A stretch of DNA of 34,945 bases, from NCBI GenBank assembly GCA_030447685.1, contig JAUJOK010000003.1:100448-135392 (forward strand), in the 5' to 3' direction. Positions 9,149-17,788 of this stretch are shown here, one piece after another. Numbering within the stretch: position 1 is the stretch's first letter; the number at the start of each line of letters is the position of its first letter. The position numbers and the translations under genes were made by a program. This stretch comes from Armatimonadaceae bacterium (GTDB lineage: Bacteria > Armatimonadota > Armatimonadia > Armatimonadales > Armatimonadaceae). The notes under the pieces are model-generated. The model had not been told where the DNA came from. It was given only the letters and a program-made list of their open reading frames with translations, and searched no databases.

Positions 9149-9374
9149 GCCCTCACCCACACACTCGGTCTGCCGCAGGTGCTCTCCCAATTCTGTGAGA
9201 GGGGTGCCTATCACGCAAGCGGCCCCGGCTCCGCACGAGAGCAAAGAGAACAGGCGTGGCGCGAAGGCAGAGCACGTAACGTTACAGCCGCGCCACCGGT
9301 AACGGGCGAAGCCGGGGTTGGTAACGCCACAGGCACCCCTCTCCCAGAATTGAAAGAGGGAGAGGGGTGAGGGC
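9149..9374. repeat. Palindromic, MITE-like intergenic element
   Basis: This fills the gap between the tubulin-like gene and the stalk gene. The ends gccctcaccc (9149-9158) and gggtgagggc (9365-9374) are perfect inverted copies. Inside them, 9182-9209 and 9331-9358 form a second, slightly imperfect inverted pair containing caattct and gaggggtgcct. The right end alone folds as cacccctctccc with gggagaggggtg. A perfect palindrome, gtaacgttac, sits in the middle. No open frame is convincing. It starts 3 bases after the tubulin-like stop and could also serve as a transcription stop. Confidence 0.6.
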
Positions 9375-9398
9375 TTGTACCGGGGGTGAGGGCTATCC

Positions 9399-9920
9399 CT
9401 ACGGATTGACGGCGGCAGCCTCGCCGCCGGGTGCGGTTATCACGACGGAGCGTTTGGCGTTATCCCACCGCACCTGCGCGCCCAGCGCCTCGGAAACGAA
9501 GCGCAGCGGAACGTAGGTGGTGGCGTTTGCGATGCGCGGCGGTGAATCCAGGGCCATGGTTTCTCCGTTCACCAGCGCCTCGTTCGAGCCGACACGGATG
9601 CGGAACTGCCGGTTGGCGGCGGCATGCGCGCCCGTTACCACGCGGTTTTTCGGGTCCCACTGCACGTTGCCCCCCAGCCGCTCGATGACGCCGCGCAGCG
9701 GCACCAGAACGCGCCCGGACATCATCATCGGGCGGCGCGTAGCTTCAAAAGCTACCGGCTTGTTATTTACCGTCACCGTGATAACCGTATCACCGCGCGG
9801 CGTGGTTGTAACTCTGGTGGTGCTGCCGGGCGGTGTCACCACGCGGGTATTCTGCGCTCCGGCAGGTAATACACCCAGGAAAAACGCCGTTAGACCGACT
9901 GCTGCGAATGTCTTCCTCAT
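9399..9920 (-). CDS. Secreted copper amine oxidase N-terminal (stalk) domain protein
   Basis: A 173-aa protein with a signal peptide (residues 1-22, ending AGA-Q). One copper-amine-oxidase N-terminal-like domain, named for its family and not an enzyme, spans about 49-165. Typical repeats are GRVLVPLRGVIERLGG followed by VQWD, and TTYVPLRFVSEALGA followed by VRWD and SVVI. Such domains occur as cell-surface or periplasmic modules, often attached to envelope proteins; here the domain stands alone. The start ATG has a strong ribosome site, the complement of the gcctcctct at 9925-9933. It is transcribed divergently from the first transglutaminase gene. Substrate or partner cannot be told. Confidence 0.85.
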   Translation of the reverse strand: MRKTFAAVGLTAFFLGVLPAGAQNTRVVTPPGSTTRVTTTPRGDTVITVTVNNKPVAFEATRRPMMMSGRVLVPLRGVIERLGGNVQWDPKNRVVTGAHAAANRQFRIRVGSNEALVNGETMALDSPPRIANATTYVPLRFVSEALGAQVRWDNAKRSVVITAPGGEAAAVNP

Positions 9921-9985
9921 AAAAGCCTCCTCTTAGGAAATTTGTCCCTGTCTTTTACCCGCTGCCCCGGCGTCCCACACGCGGC

Positions 9986-10014
9986 TTGCGAAACCGAGCG
10001 GGCCGGGCTACAAT
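9986..10014 (+). promoter_or_regulatory. Promoter for the transglutaminase pair
   Basis: TTGCGA (9986-9991) and TACAAT (10009-10014) are separated by 17 bases, a good sigma-70 type match. The first gene starts at 10033 with GGAGG at 10020-10024, eight bases before the ATG. Confidence 0.6.
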
Positions 10015-10032
10015 GAAGCGGAGGCCCTTCTT

Positions 10033-11601
10033 ATGCGCTGTCGGCGCGCTTTACCGTTTCCCTCGCTTTCCTTTTTCGCGCTCCTGCTGACGCTGCTGCA
10101 ACCGGCGGCGTTCGCGCGCCCTGCCGCCGCGCGCCCTGCCGCCGCGCCCAAAGAAACGTGGTACGGCCTGTTTCTGACCGGTAAGCGTGTGGGCTATCTG
10201 GTCAGCACGGAGCAGCGCTCCCGGTGGCGCGGCAAACCGGCGGAGTTCACCTCCACCCGGATGCGTATGGACCTGCGGGTTATGGGCAAGGAGGCCGCCT
10301 CCGAATCTTATTCCCGGATGTGGAGTACGCCTGAGGGCGCGCCGCTGGAAGAGAGCAGTGTCGAGCGAACCGGCGAGCGTGTCACCCGGATTCGTGCGGT
10401 TTACGGGCCGCGCAGTGTCTCTTACCAGGCCGATCTGGCCGGACTGCGGCGCAGCGGCAAGCTGGTGCTGAAGCCGGGCGAACGCTTCTGGTCGGGCGAT
10501 CCGTTCAAAGGACGCGGCAAAAGTCCGGTGTCGGGGCAGTTTCGTTATAAGCGGTTCAATACCACGACGCTTTCGCTGGACGATGCGGATGTCGCTATCG
10601 GCAGGCGCGGTCATCCCGGCAAGAAAGAGATCGTGGAGGTCGGCGGGCAGGGGGTCGCGGCCTACAAAATCCCGTTTAATCTGGACGGCGCTCCGGGCAC
10701 GGCCTGGGTGGACAAAAACAACGAGATGCTCCGCGCCGACATCGGCCCGGCCCGGTTTGTGCGCCTGCCCCGGCAGACGGCGTCCGCCCCGCTTTCATCG
10801 ACCGTGGAAGTGACCGACATCGCCTCCTACGCGCCGGATAAGCCGATCTCCCATCCGCGCGCGCTGCGTACCGCCCGCTTTCGTATCGATAACATGAGCG
10901 CGCCGCCGGTAACGACGGATGACGAGGTGCAGACGACGCTCGTCCGCCGCGCGCCGAGCGGCAGTGGCGCTTATGTCGCCGAGATGACGATTACCACCGG
11001 CCCGTCCTCCGATGCGCCGCCGACGCCCCTTACCGACATTCCCCGCACGGAGTTTGCCGCCTATCTGAAGCCCAGCCTGTATGTGCCCTCCGATACCGCC
11101 GCGATGAAATCGCTGGCGAATCGGATTACCGGCGACGAGACGGATGCGCGCCGCGCCGCAGATACGCTCAGCGCGTGGGTGCACGCGAACCTGACGTACG
11201 ATCCGGGGCGCGGCATCGGTGCGGAGCGGCACGCGGCGGAGATCCTCAAATCGCGGCGCGGCGTCTGCCAGGACTATTCGACGCTGCTGGTGACGCTGGC
11301 GCGGGCGGCGGGAATACCCGCCAAGCACTGCGGCGGCCTGGTGTACAGCGACGGCAGGTTTTTCCTCCATGCCTGGGTCGAGTTGTGGGTGGGCCGATGG
11401 GTGGCTTTCGAGCCGACCTGGGGCACGCCGTTCGTGGATGCTACCCACATCAAACTGGAAGAGGGCGAACCCACCACGGGGCGCAAGGGGCTGTCCCGCC
11501 TGGATGCGCTGCACATCACCTTTCTGGGAACGGATGTTCCCTCAACACCGACGGCGTCCGGCGAGGCAGCCGCAAAGAGCCGTCATATACTCGTTCCCTA
11601 A
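10033..11601 (+). CDS. Secreted transglutaminase-like protein 1
   Basis: A 522-aa protein with an N-terminal signal peptide (about 1-30). The N-terminal half (about 38-270) is beta-rich and shared with the next gene (WYGLFLTGKRVGYL; ADLAGLRRSGKL). The C-terminal half is a transglutaminase-like core of the cysteine-protease fold. Cys412 lies in GVCQDYSTL and His446 in FLHAWVELW. The third catalytic position, usually Asp in a DPT motif, is Glu460 in FEPTWG. The family includes proteases, amidases and crosslinkers, so the reaction cannot be named. Export and the envelope-related surroundings suggest a substrate outside the cytoplasm. The second copy follows 44 bases downstream. Confidence 0.85.
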   Translation: MRCRRALPFPSLSFFALLLTLLQPAAFARPAAARPAAAPKETWYGLFLTGKRVGYLVSTEQRSRWRGKPAEFTSTRMRMDLRVMGKEAASESYSRMWSTPEGAPLEESSVERTGERVTRIRAVYGPRSVSYQADLAGLRRSGKLVLKPGERFWSGDPFKGRGKSPVSGQFRYKRFNTTTLSLDDADVAIGRRGHPGKKEIVEVGGQGVAAYKIPFNLDGAPGTAWVDKNNEMLRADIGPARFVRLPRQTASAPLSSTVEVTDIASYAPDKPISHPRALRTARFRIDNMSAPPVTTDDEVQTTLVRRAPSGSGAYVAEMTITTGPSSDAPPTPLTDIPRTEFAAYLKPSLYVPSDTAAMKSLANRITGDETDARRAADTLSAWVHANLTYDPGRGIGAERHAAEILKSRRGVCQDYSTLLVTLARAAGIPAKHCGGLVYSDGRFFLHAWVELWVGRWVAFEPTWGTPFVDATHIKLEEGEPTTGRKGLSRLDALHITFLGTDVPSTPTASGEAAAKSRHILVP

Positions 11602-11645
11602 CGGGGCTGCGTCCCCCGTCCGATACTTTAGTCAGGGGTTTTGTT

Positions 11646-13197
11646 ATGTTCTTTCCCGTCAGCTTCCGCTCGGCCCGCGCGCAGGCGCGTTTCGCCGCGC
11701 TTTTCGCCCTTTTCCTGGTTCCGGGCGCAACGTCTTCTTCGCTTGCCGCAGCGCCCGCCGCGAAAGCCAGACCCGCCAAAGCAACCGTTTCCGCCGCTTC
11801 CCAGGAGCAGGTTTCCTACTACGGCGTCTATTTGCGCAACGCGAAAGTCGGCTCCTTTACGCTGAAGCGCACCGCGACGACACGCAGCGGCGCTCCGGCT
11901 CTGCGTGCGGAAAGCGCGATGAATCTGGACATGCGTGTTCTGGGACAGAACGCCAAAGTCACCAGCACCAGCGTTTCGTGGACAGACAAAACCGGCAGAC
12001 CGCTGGCGCTCGATTATAAGACCGAGGCGGCGGGCCGTGTCACCCACGTTTCCGCCACCTACACCACGGACTCCATCAGCTACCGCGCCGATATCCAGGG
12101 CACGATCAAATCGGATACGCTGCGCCTCGCGCCGGAGGAGACGTTCCTGGCGGATGCCAGTTCCGGCGGACTGGATATCAAACCGAAGCCGGGCATGGTT
12201 ATGGAGGGCAAGGTATTCTCGCCGGAACTGCTGCGGCTTATCGACTCGGAAGTCACGGTTTTCGCGCAGGAGCCGGTCGCCCTGGGCGGACAGACGGTTC
12301 CCGGCTATAAAGTGATCGACAAAAGCAGCATTGCGACCACGACCTTCTGGCTGGCCGATAACGGGGACCTGCTGCGTCTGGACGCGCTCATGGGCATTCA
12401 GGTGCGCCGCCAGTTGAAGCTCCTCGCGCTTCAAGCGACGAAGCCGGGCGAGAAGGAGGACATCGCCACCTCCCTCGGCATCACTACCACCCGCGAGTTC
12501 CCTGACACAGCCGCGCAGCCTGCGCCGCGCCGAATACGAGATAACCGGATTGACCAGGCGACTGGGAACGACCAGCGGCAGCACCCAGACCGTCTCTTAT
12601 TCCTCCGATAACTCGCAAGCCCTGCGCGCCCGTGTGAGCGTCACCGCCGGGCCGCTGCCCACCGGCCCCACCGTTCCGCTGTTTGCTCCGAATCAGCCGG
12701 TTCCGGACACGCTTAAACCGTATCTCAAATCCACCCTGTATGTCCCCGCCGACGATTCCCGCTTCAAAGACCTGGCCCGCAGCATCGTGGGGGACGAAAA
12801 GGACGCTGCCCGCGCCGCCGCCAGGATCGCTGCCTGGGTTCACAAAACGGTCACGCCCGATCCGGGTATTGCCGCGATTCGCACGGCCAAAGACATTCTG
12901 GATAAGCCGCGCGGGGTATGCCGCGATTACACCACCCTGTTCACCGCCGTCGCCCGCGCCGCCGGTCTGCCCACCAAGCAGTGCGTCGGCGTCGCCTTCG
13001 CGGACGGGCGCTTTCTGTACCATGCGTGGCCGGAGGTATGGGTCGGCGGGGATACCTGGGTAGCCCTGGAGCCGACCTGGGGCGCACCGTTTGCCGACGC
13101 CACCCATATCAAGCTCGCCGAGGGGGAGATCACCGACATCTACAGCATCGCCCAGGATTTGGGCAGCTACCAGATCAAGGTTCTCCAGGCAGAATAG
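11646..13197 (+). CDS. Secreted transglutaminase-like protein 2 (one frameshift in sequence)
   Basis: Paralogue of the preceding gene with the same layout: signal peptide (about 1-36), beta-rich half starting YYGVYLRNAKVGSF, and transglutaminase-like core. The catalytic Cys is in GVCRDYTTL (codon 12919-12921) and the His in YHAWPEVW (13021-13023). The third residue is again Glu, in LEPTWG (13069-13071). The start ATG follows AGGGG at 11634-11638. The frame breaks at about 12501, where ttccctgac should read ttcctgac. Removing one C gives 1551 nt and 516 aa, with the restored join reading EFLTQPRSLRRAEYEITGL. The pair probably arose by gene duplication and shares one promoter and terminator. 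Confidence 0.8.
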
Positions 13198-13213
13198 GCA
13201 CGGCGCAGACAAA

Positions 13214-13250
13214 GCAAAAAGGCGAACCCTCAGCGGGTTCGCCTTTTTGC
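13214..13250. terminator. Bidirectional terminator between transglutaminase 2 and ugd
   Basis: A perfect 16-bp stem (13214-13229 with 13235-13250) encloses the five-base loop tcagc and carries A5 and T5 at its feet. It can stop transcription from both converging genes. Confidence 0.9.
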
Positions 13251-13271
13251 CCCGTCAGGGGTGCGTTCTTT

Positions 13272-14627
13272 TTACGCGGGCGTACCCTTTACCGTCGTGC
13301 GCACCGTGCCGGGAACGGTGGGTTCGCATCCGGCTTCACCGCGCCCGACACAGATGTAGTCGAAGCCCAGGCGGCGCATCTTGGCCGGGTCGTACAGGTT
13401 GCGCCCGTCGAAGACGATATTGCCGGACATGGTCTGCTTCAGGCGATCCAGGTTGATCTGCTTGAACTCGTTCCATTCCGTCACCACCACCACGGCGTCC
13501 GCGCCCTCCGCCGCCTCAAAGGCGTTCTTGGCGTAGCCGATCTGCGGGAACACCTGCTTCATGTTCTCCATCGCGATGGGGTCGTAGGTCGTCACCTGCG
13601 CGCCACCGGAAAGCAGGGCGGTAATCACGTCCAGCGATTTGGCTTCGCGGATGTCGTCCGTGTTCGCCTTGAACGCCAGGCCCAGCACCGCGACCTTCTT
13701 GCCCTCGAAGCCGCCCAGCGCCTGCTCCATCTTGCCGATAAAGCGCCGGGGCTGCTGGTCGTTGGTCTCGATAGCCGCCGACAGCAGCGGGAACGGATAG
13801 CCGTATTTCTGCGCCGTGTGCAGCAGCGAGCGCGTGTCCTTGGGGAAGCAGCTTCCGCCGTAGCCGATGCCCGCCGAAAGAAACGCCGCGCCGATGCGCT
13901 GATCCAGTCCCATGCCCTTGACGACCTGCACGACGTCCGCGCCCGCCGATTCGCAGATATTGGCGATGGCGTTGGCAAAGGAGATTTTCGTCGCCAGAAA
14001 CGCATTGCTGGCGTACTTGATCATCTCTGCCGAGGCGACATCGGTGATGATCATCGGGCGCTCCAGCGGGGCGTAAAGTTCCAGTATCTTCATCGCGACG
14101 ATCTGGTTGGGCGCGCCGATGACGATGCGGTCGGGCTGAAGCGTATCGGAGATAGCCGACCCTTCGCGCAGGAACTCCGGGTTGGAGACAACGTCGAAAT
14201 CGACGTTGCGGCGGCGGTTCGTCTCGATGATGTTACGCACGAAGTCGCCGGTGCCCACCGGAACGGTGGACTTGTTGACCACCACCTTGTAGCGATCCAT
14301 CGCCCCCGCAATGCCACGGGCCGCCGATTCCACCTGCGACAGGTCGGTTTCGCCGTCCTCTTTGGGAGGCGTGCCGACCGCAATGAAAACGACATCGGAC
14401 TTGCGTACGGCGGACTCCAGGTCCGTGGTAAAGTTCAAGCGGCCTTCGTCGGCATTGCGCGCGACCATCTCTTCCAGGCCCGGCTCGTAGATCGGCATGA
14501 CGCCCGCCCGCAGCAGAGCGATCTTTTCCTCGTTTTTATCGACGCAGATGACCTCGTTGCCCAGGTCGGAGAAGACGACCCCGGTTACCAAGCCAACGTA
14601 GCCGGTGCCAATAACGCAGATATTCAT
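13272..14627 (-). CDS. ugd: UDP-glucose 6-dehydrogenase
   Basis: A 451-aa enzyme that oxidises UDP-glucose to UDP-glucuronate with two NAD+, supplying acidic sugar for surface polysaccharide. The NAD site GTGYVG is at 7-12. Also visible are VGTPP near 84-88, STVPVGT near 120-126, NPEFLREG at 149-156, Lys204 in EMIKYASN, and the catalytic Cys260 in GYGGSCFPKD. Length is normal for the family. The ribosome site (GGAGAGG on the minus strand) lies just before the ATG. It is third in the minus-strand order glmS, rfaE1-like, ugd, with a 136-base gap before it that shows no other gene. Confidence 0.93.
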   Translation of the reverse strand: MNICVIGTGYVGLVTGVVFSDLGNEVICVDKNEEKIALLRAGVMPIYEPGLEEMVARNADEGRLNFTTDLESAVRKSDVVFIAVGTPPKEDGETDLSQVESAARGIAGAMDRYKVVVNKSTVPVGTGDFVRNIIETNRRRNVDFDVVSNPEFLREGSAISDTLQPDRIVIGAPNQIVAMKILELYAPLERPMIITDVASAEMIKYASNAFLATKISFANAIANICESAGADVVQVVKGMGLDQRIGAAFLSAGIGYGGSCFPKDTRSLLHTAQKYGYPFPLLSAAIETNDQQPRRFIGKMEQALGGFEGKKVAVLGLAFKANTDDIREAKSLDVITALLSGGAQVTTYDPIAMENMKQVFPQIGYAKNAFEAAEGADAVVVVTEWNEFKQINLDRLKQTMSGNIVFDGRNLYDPAKMRRLGFDYICVGRGEAGCEPTVPGTVRTTVKGTPA

Positions 14628-14763
14628 ATAAAACCTCTCCTGGCTTCTGCTGTGAAGACCACGCCCCCAGGTGGAAAAGCGGTCTCCTGGCAGATCGAAA
14701 ATGCAGTCCGTCGTCTATCTCGTGCAAAATACGTGCCGGGATTGTTTTCCTCCCACAGAAACC

Positions 14764-15750
14764 TTACGCTGCCTCAAACAGAGCCGCGATTTCCGCGCAG
14801 GTGGCCGTAGCGACACCTACCTTGCGGACGACCGCCCCCCCTGCCGCGTTGCCAATGGCGGCGGCATCTTCCACACTCGCGCCTGCCGCGAGCGCGAGTG
14901 TCAGCCCGGCGATAGTCGAGTCACCGGCCCCGGTTCCGTCATACACTTCGACCCGATGCGGCGCGATGTCCACGAACCCGCCGTCGCTCTGGAACACGGT
15001 AAGCCCCTGCGCGCTGCGCGTAATCAGCAGGTTCCGCACGCCTATCGTTTCGCGCAGCCGCGCCCCCACCGCGTGGAACGTATCTTCCGGGACGCGCAGC
15101 AGATGCGCGCCCGACGCCTGCTCCGCTTCCGTCTTATTTAGCTGCGCCACATCCACATCCACATAAAAGGCGGCGGAGGCGGGCTTGGGATTGGCTGTCG
15201 TCACCGCCCCACTGCGGCGCGCAGCCTGCATCAGAACCTGCACCGTGTTCTGGCACAACACCCCTTTGTCATAATCCGAGAACAGGAGTGCGTCGCAGAC
15301 GGTGAGAAGTTCGGACGCCCGCGCCTCAAGACGGGTCGCTACTTCCAGCGGGAGCGGCGAGCGACGCTCCCGATCCACACGCACCACCTGCTGCGCCCCG
15401 GCGACAATGCGCGTCTTTTGCGTGGTCGGTCGGTCGTCGGCGGTGACGACGGCGCTGGTATCCGCCCCCAGCAGGCGCAGCTCATCCAGCAGGCGCTCGC
15501 CCACCGTATCGTTCCCCACCACGCCCGCCACCACGGTTTCCGCGCCCAGAGCGCGCAGGTTATGGACGACGTTCGCCGCGCCGCCGGGCACGAACGTATG
15601 CGACTCGGCATCCACAACTAAGACAGGCGCTTCCGGCGAGACGCGCGAGACGTGACCCCAGACGTACTCGTCCACCATCAGGTCGCCCACAACCAGCACC
15701 CGCTTGCCGGAAAAGCGTTCTAAGGTCGATTCGGCCTGCTTTCGGTTCAT
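14764..15750 (-). CDS. rfaE1: Heptose-7-phosphate kinase-like PfkB kinase (RfaE/HldE domain I)
   Basis: A 328-aa sugar kinase of the PfkB/ribokinase family, closest in pattern to the kinase half of HldE, which phosphorylates D-glycero-D-manno-heptose 7-phosphate for ADP-heptose synthesis. Seen are VVGDLMVDEYVWG at 19-31, the substrate-side motif PGGAANV near 56-62, and the ATP/anion-hole motif DGTGAGD at 271-277 with Asp277 as catalytic base. The nucleotidyltransferase half is absent, as in organisms with split genes. It begins 9 bases after glmS, using GGAG in the last glmS codons as ribosome site. A related ADP-sugar kinase role cannot be excluded. Confidence 0.82.
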   Translation of the reverse strand: MNRKQAESTLERFSGKRVLVVGDLMVDEYVWGHVSRVSPEAPVLVVDAESHTFVPGGAANVVHNLRALGAETVVAGVVGNDTVGERLLDELRLLGADTSAVVTADDRPTTQKTRIVAGAQQVVRVDRERRSPLPLEVATRLEARASELLTVCDALLFSDYDKGVLCQNTVQVLMQAARRSGAVTTANPKPASAAFYVDVDVAQLNKTEAEQASGAHLLRVPEDTFHAVGARLRETIGVRNLLITRSAQGLTVFQSDGGFVDIAPHRVEVYDGTGAGDSTIAGLTLALAAGASVEDAAAIGNAAGGAVVRKVGVATATCAEIAALFEAA

Positions 15751-15759
15751 GGATATACG

Positions 15760-17613
15760 CTACTCCACCGTCACGCTTTTGGCCAGGTTGCGCGGCTGGT
15801 CGATTTCGCAGCCACGCGCGCGGGCCACCAGATAGGCCAGAAGCTGCATCGGCACCACCGCCACAATGGGCGCGAAGCAGGGCAGAACCGCAGGAATACG
15901 CAGCACGTAGTCGGCTGCCGCATCGGCTCGGCGCTCCCCTTCCGGCACGACTGCCACCACCAGCCCATCGCGGGCGGATACTTCCCGCAGGTTGGACAGC
16001 ATCTTCTCGAACAGCGCGGGCTGCGTCGCAAAGCACACGACCACCACGCCCTTTTCCACCAGCGCCAGCGGGCCGTGCTTCATCTCCCCCGCCGCGTACG
16101 CCTCGGCGTGCAGGTAGGAGATCTCTTTCAGCTTCAGGGCCGCTTCCAGAGAGACGGCGTAGTCGTAGCCCCGGCCCAGATAGAAAAAGGTGGATTTGTC
16201 GGCAAGCCGCGCCGCCAGGTCCTCCACCGAAAGCGCCTGCGCCACCACGGCCTCCACAGCGTCCGGCAGAGCCGTCAGCCCCTGCGCGTAGGCGCGCAAC
16301 TCGTCCGCGCTCAGGCGCTGCTCGCTCGCGGCCAGGTGCAGGCCCAGCAGGTACAGCGCCATCACCTGCGTCACGTAGGCTTTGGTCGAGGCGACGCAGA
16401 TTTCCGGCCCGGCCTGCGTGTAGATAACCGCATCCGATTCGCGCGCGATGGAGGAGCCGACCACGTTTACCATGGAAACAATGGTCGCGCCGAGCCGCCG
16501 GGCTTCGCGCAAGGCGGCCAGCGTGTCCGCCGTCTCCCCGCTCTGGGACACTACGACGCAAAGCGTGTCCGGCCCGACCAGCGGATCACCGTAGCGGAAC
16601 TCCGAAGCGACGGTGACTTCGGCAGGACGGCGCAGCACGCTTTCAAAGAACTTCTTGGCGACCACGCCCGCATGATAGGCGGTGCCGCAGGCGACGATAG
16701 AGATGCGCGTAAACGCTGCAAGCCGCGCCGCGGTGAAGGCTTCCAGTTCCGGCAGAACGACCCGCCCGTCTTCCCGGATACGTCCCCGCAGCGTATCCGC
16801 CAGCGCGCGGGGCTGCTCGTGTATCTCTTTGAGCATAAAATGCGGGTAGCCGCCGCGCTCCGCCGTCTGCTCGTCCCAGGTGACTAAAAACGGCTCCCGC
16901 ATTACCGGTTCCCCGTCCCGTGTGGAAACCCGGACGCCCTGCCGGTTCAGCACCGCGAAATCGCCGTCCTCCAGCACCAGAACGCGCTTCGTGTAGCGCA
17001 TCAGCGCGGGGATGTCGGAGGCGAGGAAGTTCTCATCGTTTCCTAATCCCAGAATCAGCGGCGAGGCGGTCTTGGCGGCGTACAGCGTGTCCGGCTCATG
17101 GGTGGAAACGACGGCAATGGAGTACGCGCCGCGCACCTGGCAAAGCGCCTTTCGCACCGCCGTTTCCATGCAGCCGGTCGCTTTGTACGCCTCCTCGACC
17201 AGGTGCACCATCACCTCGGTGTCTGTGTCGGAGGTAAAGGCATGGCCCGCCGCCCCAAGCTGCTCTTTGAGTTCCTGGAAGTTCTCGATGATGCCGTTGT
17301 GGATCAGGGCGATGCGCTTATCGCAGGAGTAGTGGGGATGGGCGTTGGGCGTGGTCGGCCCGCCGTGCGTCGCCCAGCGCGTGTGGGCGATGGCGGTTCC
17401 CTGCATCTCCCAGTGGTCCTGAAGCTGCCCTTCGAGCACGGCCAGCTTACCCGCCGCTTTGACGATCTCCAGGTCGCCCCGGTCACTTCCAGCAGCCAGC
17501 CCAGCCACCGCCACGCCCGCCGAGTCGTAGCCCCGGTATTCCAGGCGACGCAGCATGTCGATGACGGTACGCACGCCGGGGCGCGCTCCGACGTAGCCGG
17601 TTATGCCACACAC
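15760..17613 (-). CDS. glmS: Glutamine-fructose-6-phosphate aminotransferase (isomerizing)
   Basis: A 617-aa enzyme making glucosamine 6-phosphate from fructose 6-phosphate and glutamine, the first step to UDP-GlcNAc for peptidoglycan and lipid A. The N-terminal Cys2 of MCGITGYVG is the glutaminase nucleophile. HTRWATHG is visible near residue 78. Two SIS domains follow, with SQSGETADT near 350, and the end NLAKSVTVE is typical. Length agrees with bacterial GlmS. It heads the minus-strand sugar operon. There is room for only about 70 bases of leader after the predicted promoter, too little for a glmS ribozyme. Confidence 0.96.
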   Translation of the reverse strand: MCGITGYVGARPGVRTVIDMLRRLEYRGYDSAGVAVAGLAAGSDRGDLEIVKAAGKLAVLEGQLQDHWEMQGTAIAHTRWATHGGPTTPNAHPHYSCDKRIALIHNGIIENFQELKEQLGAAGHAFTSDTDTEVMVHLVEEAYKATGCMETAVRKALCQVRGAYSIAVVSTHEPDTLYAAKTASPLILGLGNDENFLASDIPALMRYTKRVLVLEDGDFAVLNRQGVRVSTRDGEPVMREPFLVTWDEQTAERGGYPHFMLKEIHEQPRALADTLRGRIREDGRVVLPELEAFTAARLAAFTRISIVACGTAYHAGVVAKKFFESVLRRPAEVTVASEFRYGDPLVGPDTLCVVVSQSGETADTLAALREARRLGATIVSMVNVVGSSIARESDAVIYTQAGPEICVASTKAYVTQVMALYLLGLHLAASEQRLSADELRAYAQGLTALPDAVEAVVAQALSVEDLAARLADKSTFFYLGRGYDYAVSLEAALKLKEISYLHAEAYAAGEMKHGPLALVEKGVVVVCFATQPALFEKMLSNLREVSARDGLVVAVVPEGERRADAAADYVLRIPAVLPCFAPIVAVVPMQLLAYLVARARGCEIDQPRNLAKSVTVE

Positions 17614-17692
17614 GATGGGGAAGCGGTTCCTTTCGGGTCCGAACTACTCGGGCAGCATCGACCCGAACAAGCCAGCAGCGGCAATCCCGTCC

Positions 17693-17701
17693 ATTATACC
17701 A
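17693..17701 (-). promoter_or_regulatory. Extended -10 promoter of the glmS operon
   Basis: On the minus strand TGGTATAAT is a perfect extended -10 (TGnTATAAT) about 80 bases before the glmS ATG. No good -35 is visible, which extended -10 promoters can do without. Confidence 0.65.
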
Positions 17702-17788
17702 AAGGTTTTGCTGCGGAACAGACCTTCGCAGGCGCGGGAAGGTATCATCTCTCTATACAAAGCCTCATCCGCCGGAAGGATAACCAGC

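Noticed and set aside
17614..17700. glmS ribozyme
   Set aside because: Only about 70 bases lie between the predicted transcript start and glmS, and no conserved ribozyme core is visible.
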